A stretch of DNA of 64,000 bases from Halorubrum sp. 48-1-W (GTDB taxonomy: Archaea; Halobacteriota; Halobacteria; Halobacteriales; Haloferacaceae): contig NZ_QMIM01000012.1 of the NCBI RefSeq assembly GCF_003287355.1, positions 62,001-126,000 on the forward strand. Direction: 5' to 3'. A program made the position numbers and the translations under genes. Below are positions 34,326 through 42,618 of this stretch, piece after piece. The notes under the pieces were generated by a model that was given only the letters and a program-made list of their open reading frames with translations, ran no database searches and was not told the origin of the DNA. Every line of letters starts with the position of its first letter. Position 1 is the first letter of the stretch.

Positions 34326-34329
34326 AAAG
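34318..34329 (+). promoter_or_regulatory. Strong TATA box of the ABC importer operon, overlapping the regulator's stop codon
   Basis: gtatataaaaag is the most AT-rich core promoter element in the window; the TAA at 34323-34325 ends the preceding regulator. A start about 25 nt downstream gives a leader of about 20 nt before ATG 34370. Confidence 0.7.
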
Positions 34330-34369
34330 CCTACAAGTGTGGGCGAGAGAACGAACCACCGGAACGATA

Positions 34370-35683
34370 ATGATGTACAGGATGGCATACAACCGGTTCA
34401 CACGCCGGCAGTTCCTCGGCACCGCGGGCGCGACGACGACCCTCGGAGTCGCGGGCTGTCTGGGTGGCAGTGGAGGCGATAACGGCGAGACGATCAGGTA
34501 CCTCTCGGACCGCGGGGACTCGAGCGACGTCGTCGACGACATCATCGCCGAGTTCGAAGAGGAGTACGACTACACGGTCGAGGTCACCTACACCTCACGG
34601 GGGACGTCGACCGACGAGGAGTTGTCACAGATGCTCGCAGCCGGCGACCCGCCGGACCTGGTGTTCGACACGTCGGCAGACGCCTACCGCTACCAGCGTG
34701 ACGGCGACCTCGCTCCCGTCACCGAGGCGGTACAGGACGTCGGCCTCCCGGACCCGGTCAACGTCGACGGAGACTCCTACTTCGCCCCGACGATGGTCGA
34801 ACCGCTGATGGGCTGGTACCGCAGCGACCTCTACGAGGAGAACCCGACCACGTTCGAGACGTGGCAGAGCGAGGCACAACGCCTCTCCGAGGAGGAGGAC
34901 ATCGACGGGTTCGTCGTCCCGACCGGCGGGACCAACCACGCCGACACGTTCACGACACAACACCTCTGGCAGAACGACGTCGAGATCTACGGGGGCCCCT
35001 CCGACGACATCGAGGTGACCATCGACCAGGGGGACAACCGCGAGCGCGCGGAGGAGGCGTACGCGTGGCTCCAGTCGATGAACGAGTACGCGCCGAACGG
35101 CTCCGGGTGGGAGTGGGGCGACGGCACGCAGGCGCTCCAACAGGAGAACGCCGCGGCGCTGATGTCGGTGGGGGGCCTCCCGATCCTGACGATACGAGAG
35201 AACCGTCCCGACCTCGTGGAGAACCTCGCACCGACCGCGTATCCGATCCCGGACGGGAACGGTCAGGACGAGTGGTGGGCGTACATGGAGGGACACGTGG
35301 TCCGAAACGACGGCGAGGCCACGGAGGGCGCACAGGAGTTCGCGCGCTTTTTCAGCGAATCCGACCGGTTCTTCGACTTCGTGCTCTCGGCGCCGCTGTT
35401 CCAGTGGCCCCCGACCGAGGAGCTGATGAACGACGACCGGATGAGCGAAAACGAGATCCTCGCCGAGCACCAGGACGCCGTGGACCTCGTGCGAGACAAC
35501 TGGGACGCGTTCACCACGGTTCTCGCGACGGGCGACGAGGGTGCCCCGAACATCGTCGCTGCCGACGCCTACAGCAACCAGCTGCTCGGCCAGTCCGCCG
35601 AACAGATGATCGTCGGGGGACAGTCGCCCGCGGAGACCGTCGACTGGATCGCCGAGGAGCTCCGCGGACTACAGGAGGAGTAG
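34370..35683 (+). CDS. ABC transporter extracellular solute-binding lipoprotein (sugar type)
   Basis: 437 residues. Tat motif RRQFLGTAGATTT and lipobox VAGC, then TAT-exported, lipid-anchored. The mature protein follows the MalE/UgpB (SBP_bac_1) fold: EFEEEYDYTVEVTY, MLAAGDPPDLVFDTSADAYRY, SVGGLPILTIR. The start may be ATG 34370, 34373 or 34382; all precede the signal. First gene of an operon with two permeases, an ATPase, a CoA-transferase and a DRE-TIM enzyme. The ligand is unknown; the family binds sugars and glycerol phosphates, but the enzymes downstream suggest an organic acid or a derivative. Confidence 0.88.
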   Translation: MMYRMAYNRFTRRQFLGTAGATTTLGVAGCLGGSGGDNGETIRYLSDRGDSSDVVDDIIAEFEEEYDYTVEVTYTSRGTSTDEELSQMLAAGDPPDLVFDTSADAYRYQRDGDLAPVTEAVQDVGLPDPVNVDGDSYFAPTMVEPLMGWYRSDLYEENPTTFETWQSEAQRLSEEEDIDGFVVPTGGTNHADTFTTQHLWQNDVEIYGGPSDDIEVTIDQGDNRERAEEAYAWLQSMNEYAPNGSGWEWGDGTQALQQENAAALMSVGGLPILTIRENRPDLVENLAPTAYPIPDGNGQDEWWAYMEGHVVRNDGEATEGAQEFARFFSESDRFFDFVLSAPLFQWPPTEELMNDDRMSENEILAEHQDAVDLVRDNWDAFTTVLATGDEGAPNIVAADAYSNQLLGQSAEQMIVGGQSPAETVDWIAEELRGLQEE

Positions 35684-35692
35684 TACCGCTCG

Positions 35693-36607
35693 ATGTCCGC
35701 AGTAGGCACGCTGGAGAGCCGACTCGGCGAGTTGGACGAGAAGCGGTTGCTGTTGGTCGCGACGTTCGTCCCGTTCACGCTGTTTTTCGTACTGGTCTGG
35801 GGGTTCCCCATCGGCTACGCCTTGGGGATGAGCCTGTTCGAGGACCCCACCGGTACGGCGGCGTTCGCGGGACTCGCGAACTACGCCGACGTCGTCACCG
35901 ACGACCTGTTCGTCACGGCGCTGGTCAACAGCGTCGTCTACGCGCTCTCCTCGACGCTTCTGAGCCTCGTTTTAGGACTCGGGTTGGCGCTCGTCGTCAA
36001 CCGTGAGATCCGCGGGGGCCACGCGCTCCGGACGATGATGATCTTTCCGTACCTGCTGCCGACGCTCGTGGTCATCTTCATGTGGACGTTCCTGCTCGAC
36101 CCCAACGTCGGCGCGGTGAACGAGTTCCTGCTCGATAACGGGGTGATCGACGAACCGTTCGCGTTCTTCTCGTCGACGACGTGGGCGATGCCCGCCGTCG
36201 TCGTCGCGAGCGTCTGGAAATACGGCTCCTTCGCCTTCTTCATTCTGCTGGCTCGCCTCCAGGCGATCGATCCGAACCTCTACGAGCGCGCTCGCGTCGA
36301 GGGTGCCTCGACCTGGCAGGCGTTCCGTGACATCACCGTTCCCCAGCTCCGGGGGGCGATCCTGATCATCATCCTCGTGAGGGGGATCTGGATGTTCAAC
36401 AAGTTCGACATCATCTACCTCGCGACGGGCGGCGGACCGTTGGATGTCACGACGACGCTACCGATCATGGTGTACGAGATGGCGTTCCAAGGGACGCCCG
36501 ACTTCGGTGGCGCGACGGCGCTCGCGGGCATCATGTTCCTGCTTCTCGCCGTGGTGGCGGTGGTGTACTTCGTGGCGTTCAAGCCCGAGCGGGAGGTGGC
36601 GACGTGA
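35693..36607 (+). CDS. ABC transporter permease (MalF/UgpA type)
   Basis: 304 residues, six predicted helices. The EAA loop that contacts the ATPase is LYERARVEGASTWQAFRDIT. Starts 9 bp after the binding-protein gene and overlaps the next permease by 4 nt (ATGA at 36604). Confidence 0.9.
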   Translation: MSAVGTLESRLGELDEKRLLLVATFVPFTLFFVLVWGFPIGYALGMSLFEDPTGTAAFAGLANYADVVTDDLFVTALVNSVVYALSSTLLSLVLGLGLALVVNREIRGGHALRTMMIFPYLLPTLVVIFMWTFLLDPNVGAVNEFLLDNGVIDEPFAFFSSTTWAMPAVVVASVWKYGSFAFFILLARLQAIDPNLYERARVEGASTWQAFRDITVPQLRGAILIIILVRGIWMFNKFDIIYLATGGGPLDVTTTLPIMVYEMAFQGTPDFGGATALAGIMFLLLAVVAVVYFVAFKPEREVAT

Positions 36608-37479
36608 TCGATCTCGGAGGTGGTGCTGCGGGCAAGTACGTCAGTCAGCACACCCAGGAACGGATACGCCGAACGGCGGTGGTCCTCACGGCGCTACTCG
36701 TCGCGATCTTCGTCAGCATCCCGGTGTACGTGATGATCGCCATCGCGTTCCAGCCGTCGACGACGACGTTCCGCGGCGGGACGGTGAGCCTGCTGTTCGA
36801 CTCGTTCACGCTCGACAACTTCGTACTGCTTTTCACCGACACCGGGACCCCGCGATACCTGTTCAACAGTCTGTTGGTCACGGCGTCGTCCACGTTGCTG
36901 GCGACGGCGCTCTCCGTGGCTGCGGGCTACGGGCTCACGCGGTTCGAGTTCCGCGGCAAGACCATGGCGGCGCGTGCGGTGTTGTTCGCGTACATGTTTA
37001 GCCCCATCGTACTCGCGATTCCGCTGTACGTGATCTTCTTTACGCTCGGATTACTGGACAGTTACTTCGCGCTCACGATGGCGCTGACCGGGATCTCCGC
37101 GCCCTTCGGCATCTGGCTGATGTGGCAGTACTTCCAGACGGTCCCCGAGGCGCTCGAGGAGTCGGCGTGGATCCGCGGTGCCGGTCGAGTGCGCACGCTC
37201 TGGGACGTGGTCCTCCCGGTCGCACGGCCTGGTACCATCGCCACGGCCATCTTCGCGTTCTCGGTCGCGTGGAACGACTTCACCATGGCCCGCGTCGTGA
37301 TGAGCCAGGACGAGATGTACACGATCACCGTCGGCGCCAGCCTGTTCCTCGACCGCGCCTCGATCGGCTGGTCGGAGACGATGGCGGCCGCAGTCTTGAT
37401 GTCCCTGCCGCCGTTCGCGATCGCACTGTTCCTCCAGAACTACCTATTACAGGGCTTCAACGTCGGAGGCCTCGAATAA
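36604..37479 (+). CDS. ABC transporter permease (MalG/UgpE type)
   Basis: 291 residues, six predicted helices, the first at about 22-42. The EAA loop is EALEESAWIRGAGRVRTLWD. It forms a heterodimer with the previous permease. It ends 2 bp before the ATPase gene. Confidence 0.9.
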   Translation: MIDLGGGAAGKYVSQHTQERIRRTAVVLTALLVAIFVSIPVYVMIAIAFQPSTTTFRGGTVSLLFDSFTLDNFVLLFTDTGTPRYLFNSLLVTASSTLLATALSVAAGYGLTRFEFRGKTMAARAVLFAYMFSPIVLAIPLYVIFFTLGLLDSYFALTMALTGISAPFGIWLMWQYFQTVPEALEESAWIRGAGRVRTLWDVVLPVARPGTIATAIFAFSVAWNDFTMARVVMSQDEMYTITVGASLFLDRASIGWSETMAAAVLMSLPPFAIALFLQNYLLQGFNVGGLE

Positions 37480-37481
37480 CC

Positions 37482-38612
37482 ATGGCACGATCTATACGAC
37501 TCGAAGACGTCCGAAAGGAGTATCACACAGCCGGCACGACCCACCTGGCCGTCGACGACCTCTCGCTCGAGATCCCGGAAGGGTCGTTCACGACGATCGT
37601 GGGGCCCTCGGGCTGCGGGAAGACGACCACGCTGCGGATGATCGCCGGCTTGGAGACTCCGACGTCGGGGTCGATCCACTTCGGCGACCGCGACGTGACC
37701 GACGTCCGACCGCAGGACCGCAACGCGGCGATGGTGTTCCAGTCCATCGCGCTCTACCCCCACATGACCGTGCGGGAGAACATCGCCTACGGACTGAAGG
37801 TCGCGGGGGTCCCCAAAGCCGAGCGTCGTGCCGCGGTCGACGAAGCCGCAACGACCCTCCAGATCGGCGAGCAACTGGAGAAGATGCCCGCGGAACTCTC
37901 GGGCGGCCAGCAACAGCGGGTCGCCCTGGGCAGCGCGTTCGTTCAGGACCCCGACGTGCTCCTGCTGGACGAGCCGATGTCCGACCTCGACGCCAAACTC
38001 AAAGCCGAGCTCCGCGTGGAGGTCCAGCGGCTCCACAAGGAGATGGACGCGACGATGGTGTACGTCACACACGACCAGACCGAGGCGATGACGATGAGCG
38101 ACTACGTCCTGCTCTTGGAGGGCGGTCGGCTCGCGCAGTTCGCACCGCCCGGAGACCTCTTCGACCGGCCCGTCTCGCAGTACGTGGCGGAGTTCATCGG
38201 AACCCCATCGACGAACGCGTTGCCGGCGACCGTCGAGATCGGCGAGGGGGGTCCAGTCGTGGTCGGCGAGTGGTTCGAGATCCCGGCGCCACCGGACCCG
38301 TTCGAGGACCGGATCGGCGACGCGGTCACGCTCGGCATCCGGCCGCAGTACCTCTCGCCTGACGGCGGCGACCACCGCGTTCGCGTGGTCGTGGACGTGG
38401 TCGAACAGCTCGGCACCGAGTTCGTGATACACGGAACGGGCCTGGACGGCACCCACATCAACGTCGTCGACGAGAGCGTCGGGGACGCGACGGCCAGCGA
38501 CGAACTCGACGTCGGCTTCGACGCTGCCGACGCGTTCGTGTTCGACGACGACGGTCGGACGATCTGCCACGGCGACCGTCTCGTCGCCGCCCGGTCGAGA
38601 CCCAACCAATGA
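37482..38612 (+). CDS. ABC transporter ATPase (MalK/UgpC type)
   Basis: 376 residues. Walker A GPSGCGKTTT, signature LSGGQQQRVALG, Walker B LLLDEPMSDLDAK and the switch His in THDQTEAM are all intact; the C-terminal regulatory (TOBE) domain of CUT1-type ATPases follows (IRPQYLSP...). It energises uptake. Its stop overlaps the CoA-transferase start by 4 nt (ATGA at 38609), so a metabolic enzyme is translationally coupled to a transporter ATPase. Confidence 0.93.
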   Translation: MARSIRLEDVRKEYHTAGTTHLAVDDLSLEIPEGSFTTIVGPSGCGKTTTLRMIAGLETPTSGSIHFGDRDVTDVRPQDRNAAMVFQSIALYPHMTVRENIAYGLKVAGVPKAERRAAVDEAATTLQIGEQLEKMPAELSGGQQQRVALGSAFVQDPDVLLLDEPMSDLDAKLKAELRVEVQRLHKEMDATMVYVTHDQTEAMTMSDYVLLLEGGRLAQFAPPGDLFDRPVSQYVAEFIGTPSTNALPATVEIGEGGPVVVGEWFEIPAPPDPFEDRIGDAVTLGIRPQYLSPDGGDHRVRVVVDVVEQLGTEFVIHGTGLDGTHINVVDESVGDATASDELDVGFDAADAFVFDDDGRTICHGDRLVAARSRPNQ

Positions 38613-39886
38613 CGGGGAAAGGAGAGACGACGAACGACGAGTCGAGCCGTACTGGCGGAACCGACGGCGACAGCCAGCGCATCGCCCCGAACCTGTTGCC
38701 CGGCACGGAGGGTCGGCCGCTCTCGGACGTGACCGTCCTGGAACTGGGCCACATCGTCGCCGGCCCGTTCTGCTCGATGGTGCTGGCGGACCTCGGCGCG
38801 GAGGTGATCAAGGTCGAACATCCCGAGCGTGGCGACGCGGTCCGGAACTCCTCCCCCGTGGGAAACGCCTCGTTCGACTACGTGAACCGCAACAAAATCG
38901 GGGTCTCCATCGACCTGAAGTCCGAGGAAGGAAGGGCGGTGTTCGAGGACCTCGTCGCCGAGGCCGACGTGCTCATCGAGAACTTCGCTGCGGGCACCGT
39001 CGACCGACTCGGCGTGGGGTACGACGACCTGTCGGCGCTCAACGACGAGCTGGTGTACTGCTCGATCAAGGGATTCAACGAGGGACCGTATCAGGAGTAC
39101 CCGGCGCTCGACCCCGTTGCGGAGGCGCTTTCCGGTGTGATGAGCGTCACGGGACGACCCGGTCACCCGCCGGTGCGCTGTGGAACCAGTCTCGCCGACA
39201 TGGCGGCCTCCCTGTACGGGGCCGTTTCGGTGCTCGCCGGCGTGCGACAGCGCGACGCCGACGGCGAGGGACAGCACATCACCGTTCCGCTCTACGGGAG
39301 TACCGTCTCGTTGATGGGGTACTGGCTCGCGTACACCCAGTCGTCGGGACACGTCGCCGAGCCCATCGGCGCCGGCCACCCGAACTGGGCGCCGTACGAC
39401 GTCTTCCAGACGGCGGACGACGCGTGGGTTTTCGTCGGCCCGTCCTCCCAGCAGCAGTGGGAAGCGCTGTGTACGGCACTCGAGGTCGACCTCCATCGAA
39501 CGGAGCGCTACGCCACCCTCGACGACCGACGCGCGAACCGCGAACGTCTCACCGAAGAGCTACAGACCGTCTGCGAGCGCTTCGACGCCGGGGACCTGAT
39601 CGACCGACTTCGCGACGTCGGCGTCCCGGTCGCGCCCGTCAACGACACCAAGGACGTCGTCGAGGACCGCCATCTCCGGGAGACCGACGCGCTCGGAACG
39701 ATCCGGGCGACGGAGGGCGGTGGTGGCGACATCGACGTGCCGCGGTACCCCGCACGGTCGAACGCCTTCCGACGCGTCGAGAACGCCGACCCACCGGAGC
39801 TCGGCGAGGACACGGACGCCGTGCTCGAAGCGCTGGGATACGGAGAGGAGGAACGCGAACGACTCCGGCAGCGGGGGGCGGTATGA
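38609..39886 (+). CDS. CaiB/BaiF-type (class III) CoA-transferase
   Basis: 425 residues. The family signatures are VLELGHIVAGPFCSMVLADLGAEVIKVE (start of the CaiB fold), RNKIGVSIDL and the catalytic Asp197 in GTSLADMAASLYG. It moves CoA between acyl donors, often to dicarboxylic or hydroxy acids, or to carnitine. The substrate cannot be read from sequence. It is coupled to both neighbours by ATGA overlaps, between an importer and a DRE-TIM enzyme, which suggests activation of the imported acid as a CoA thioester. Confidence 0.9.
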   Translation: MTGKGETTNDESSRTGGTDGDSQRIAPNLLPGTEGRPLSDVTVLELGHIVAGPFCSMVLADLGAEVIKVEHPERGDAVRNSSPVGNASFDYVNRNKIGVSIDLKSEEGRAVFEDLVAEADVLIENFAAGTVDRLGVGYDDLSALNDELVYCSIKGFNEGPYQEYPALDPVAEALSGVMSVTGRPGHPPVRCGTSLADMAASLYGAVSVLAGVRQRDADGEGQHITVPLYGSTVSLMGYWLAYTQSSGHVAEPIGAGHPNWAPYDVFQTADDAWVFVGPSSQQQWEALCTALEVDLHRTERYATLDDRRANRERLTEELQTVCERFDAGDLIDRLRDVGVPVAPVNDTKDVVEDRHLRETDALGTIRATEGGGGDIDVPRYPARSNAFRRVENADPPELGEDTDAVLEALGYGEEERERLRQRGAV

Positions 39887-40971
39887 AGCTGCTCGATCTC
39901 ACCCTCAGGGAGGGCGAGCAACGCCCGGGGATCGAGTACACCGTCGAGCAGAAGGTCGAGGCGGCCCGCGAACTCGACGCGCTCGGTGTCGACTACCTCC
40001 AAGTCGGGTTCCCGATCGCCGACGAGGACGTGCGAACCGTCTGTGAGCGTCTCGACGTCGACGCCGACGTCACGGGTATCGCGCGGGCCATCCCGGGCGA
40101 CGTCGAGGCTGCCCTCGATGCCGGCGTCGACGTGGTGGACCTGTTCGCCCCCACGAGCGAGGCACATCTCGAGGCGGTCCTCGGCACCACCCGCGCGTCG
40201 ATGGTCGAGTCGGTTCGGGAGGCCGCGGCGCTGGCTCGGGAGGGTGGTGTTGCGGTACAGTTCACCGCGATGGACGGCTTTCGTACCGAGCCCGCCGCCC
40301 TCGACGAACTGTTCGCAACCGTCGACGCCGACTGGTACACGATCGCGGACACCGTCGGCTCGCGGACCCCGGCCGGAGTGGAACGGTTCCTCGAGTCCCT
40401 CGAGAGCGACCTCGCCGAGGTCGGCGTCCACTTTCATGAGGACCTCGGTGTCGGCACCGCGAACGCGCTGGCAGCGGGTCGTGCGGGTGCGGGCAAGGCC
40501 GACGTCTCGGTCGGCGGTATCGGCGAGCGTGCGGGCAACACGCCCGCGGAGGCGTTCGTCGCCGCGGCGACGGTCGGCGCGGAGCCGATCGATCTCGCGG
40601 TCGACGAGCGGTCGCTGATCCCCGTCGCCGAGCGCGTGCTCGACGTCCTGGACGAGGACGTGGGGACGGCGAAGCCGCTCCTCGGAGACGAGGCGTTCGC
40701 CCACGAGTCCGGGATCCACACGGCCGCGATGCTTGACGACCCCTCGACGTTCGAACCGTTCGATCCCGCACGGTTCGGCGGGACGCGACGACTCCTGTTC
40801 GGACCGGGAACCGGCGCCGGCACAGCACGTAAACTGCTCCGCCGCGCCGGGATGGAGCCGACGGACGAGCGCGTCGCGGCGCTGCTCTCACGACTCGCGG
40901 ACGTGGACGAGGAGGTCGACGTCGAGGAAGCCGTGGCACTGGCGACGACGGTTGGAGACCGGTTCAGGTAG
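39883..40971 (+). CDS. DRE-TIM metallolyase (isopropylmalate/homocitrate/citramalate synthase-like)
   Basis: 362 residues. The N-terminal motif DLTLREGEQRPG (5-16) has the metal-binding Asp5 and the catalytic Arg9; His183 and His185 in VHFHEDLG complete the metal site. The second-subdomain motif HESGIH (274-279) is that of the LeuA/NifV synthase group rather than the HMG-CoA lyase group. There is no C-terminal LeuA regulatory domain (family synthases with it are about 500 residues), so it is not feedback-regulated leuA. It starts at ATGA on the CoA-transferase stop. Synthase or lyase direction is open. Confidence 0.82.
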   Translation: MKLLDLTLREGEQRPGIEYTVEQKVEAARELDALGVDYLQVGFPIADEDVRTVCERLDVDADVTGIARAIPGDVEAALDAGVDVVDLFAPTSEAHLEAVLGTTRASMVESVREAAALAREGGVAVQFTAMDGFRTEPAALDELFATVDADWYTIADTVGSRTPAGVERFLESLESDLAEVGVHFHEDLGVGTANALAAGRAGAGKADVSVGGIGERAGNTPAEAFVAAATVGAEPIDLAVDERSLIPVAERVLDVLDEDVGTAKPLLGDEAFAHESGIHTAAMLDDPSTFEPFDPARFGGTRRLLFGPGTGAGTARKLLRRAGMEPTDERVAALLSRLADVDEEVDVEEAVALATTVGDRFR

Positions 40972-41053
40972 CCGAAACGGTCCACGGAGACGGGTTTCAC
41001 GCGCACCCCGACCGCGTTCGAGACGGTCGATGACGCCCGACCTCGGCCACCGG

Positions 41054-41063
41054 GTTTAAAAAG
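41054..41063 (+). promoter_or_regulatory. TATA box of the 78-residue protein gene
   Basis: gtttaaaaag lies about 27 nt before ATG 41085, as for a leaderless transcript; this separates the small gene from the operon upstream. Confidence 0.65.
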
Positions 41064-41084
41064 ATCCGGCCGAAAGGATGGGCC

Positions 41085-41321
41085 ATGCCGACTTTCGAAC
41101 TGAACCTCTCGGACGACGTGTACGCCGAGTTCCAGCAGCTCGCCGACTCCGAGTTCGTCACCGAAGAGCAGGCTGTAGAGGAACTGATCGCCTCCGGGAT
41201 CGAGGCGTACAACGTCAACGTCGTCGACGACGACCCTCGCGACGAGATGCTCGACGGCGCGGAGAACAACATGTTCGACACGGCACAGGACCCGGGGAGC
41301 CTCGAGGACGACCGGCTGTAG
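41085..41321 (+). CDS. Small acidic conserved protein (ribbon-helix-helix-like, DUF7120-type)
   Basis: 78 residues. A short beta-strand (FELNLSDDVYAEFQQLA) followed by two helices (TEEQAVEELIASGIEAYNV) resembles RHH-type small haloarchaeal proteins; the rest is an acidic tail. Function unknown. An own TATA box lies at the leaderless distance. Confidence 0.65.
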   Translation: MPTFELNLSDDVYAEFQQLADSEFVTEEQAVEELIASGIEAYNVNVVDDDPRDEMLDGAENNMFDTAQDPGSLEDDRL

Positions 41322-41349
41322 TCGCCCCCGTCCTGCGGTCGATCGTTCC

Positions 41350-42534
41350 TCAGTACCCCAGTCCGAGCAGACGGTTCGTCACCAGCACGATCAACCCGAG
41401 CGCCATCACCGCCGTGAGCAGGCCGAACGCGGCGGTCCATCCCGCGACATCGGAGACCGCTCCGACGACGACGCTACCCGACGCGCCGACAACCATGTAC
41501 ACGGTGCGGACGAGTCCGAACCCCGCGCCGCGTTCGGCGTCGGAGAGCAGGTCCATGAACCGCGACTGGAGCGGCGCCCCCCACGACATCGCCAGTCCGA
41601 CGAGGAGAACGCCCACGACCGTCGTGGGGAGTCCGAGCCCCTCTTGCGCCCCGAATACCAGGGTTCCGTACCCGAGGACGCCGGCGGCCATGGTGAGGAT
41701 CACCGTCGGGTCCCGACCGATCCGGTCGGAGAGCGACCCCGTCAGCGGTTGTATCCCGCCGTGGACGAGGAAGTACAGCGAGAACAACAGCGCGGACAGC
41801 GCGGACGAGAACCCCCCGCCGACCTCGAGGAACGTCGGCAGGAAGGAGGCGGTGGCCTGCCAGGTGAACGCCCCGAGCGTCGCCAGACCGGTTGTATAGC
41901 GGATCGACGGCCGGGAGAGCAGTTCGGCGAGCGGCCCGAACGCGAACCGTTCGCGCATCGCCTGGTCCGGTCGGCGCGGCTCGGTCGGCCGGATCCGCCA
42001 CGCGAACAGCGCGAAGGCGGGAACGGCGACGACGGTTCCGAGCAGGATCCCCGCCCGCCAGCCGTAGCGCGCGCCGACGAGGGTCGCTACCGGCGGGGCG
42101 ACGAGCCCCGCGACCGGCCCGCCGGCGATGTGGACGCCGATGGCGCGCCCGATGTCGTCGAACTGCCGGGTCAGGAAGGTGGTCGCGACGGTGTAGTGGA
42201 GGCCCGCACCGGCGCCCAGAACGACGGTGAACAGCATGAACGCGAGGATGGACGGTGAGGCAGCGATGAAGAGCGTGGCGACCGCGGTCGAGCCGACGGC
42301 GACGAGTATCACCCGTCTCTCGCCGTAGCGGTCGCCGAGGATCCCGGAGGGGAACTGGGAGAACGCGTACGCGACCCACATCCCCGAGAGCGCGAGTCCG
42401 ACCGTCGCGTTCGAGACGTCGAAGGCCGCCGTGATCTCCGGGACGAGGGGGCTGATCGTCAGCCGCGCGACCATCGTCGCGGTGAACGCGAGGGTACAGA
42501 GTCCGAGCGCCGTGTGTGCGTACCGCCAGTTCAC
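41350..42534 (-). CDS. Major facilitator superfamily transporter
   Basis: 394 residues from GTG 42534, 12 predicted helices. The loop 2-3 motif reads GILGDRYGERRVIL, the MFS motif A; a second copy (GSLSDRIGRDPTVIL) is in loop 8-9. No close neighbour suggests a substrate. The N-terminus MNWRYAHTALG is typical of haloarchaeal MFS members. Convergent with the 78-residue gene. Confidence 0.87.
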   Translation of the reverse strand: MNWRYAHTALGLCTLAFTATMVARLTISPLVPEITAAFDVSNATVGLALSGMWVAYAFSQFPSGILGDRYGERRVILVAVGSTAVATLFIAASPSILAFMLFTVVLGAGAGLHYTVATTFLTRQFDDIGRAIGVHIAGGPVAGLVAPPVATLVGARYGWRAGILLGTVVAVPAFALFAWRIRPTEPRRPDQAMRERFAFGPLAELLSRPSIRYTTGLATLGAFTWQATASFLPTFLEVGGGFSSALSALLFSLYFLVHGGIQPLTGSLSDRIGRDPTVILTMAAGVLGYGTLVFGAQEGLGLPTTVVGVLLVGLAMSWGAPLQSRFMDLLSDAERGAGFGLVRTVYMVVGASGSVVVGAVSDVAGWTAAFGLLTAVMALGLIVLVTNRLLGLGY

Positions 42535-42618
42535 GCCCGGTCTATCGGAGCCGCCTCAAAGCGGGTTCCGATCCCGGCTGCCGTCGCCGCGTTCGTCGCG
42601 ACGGCGGCGACCCAGGGC

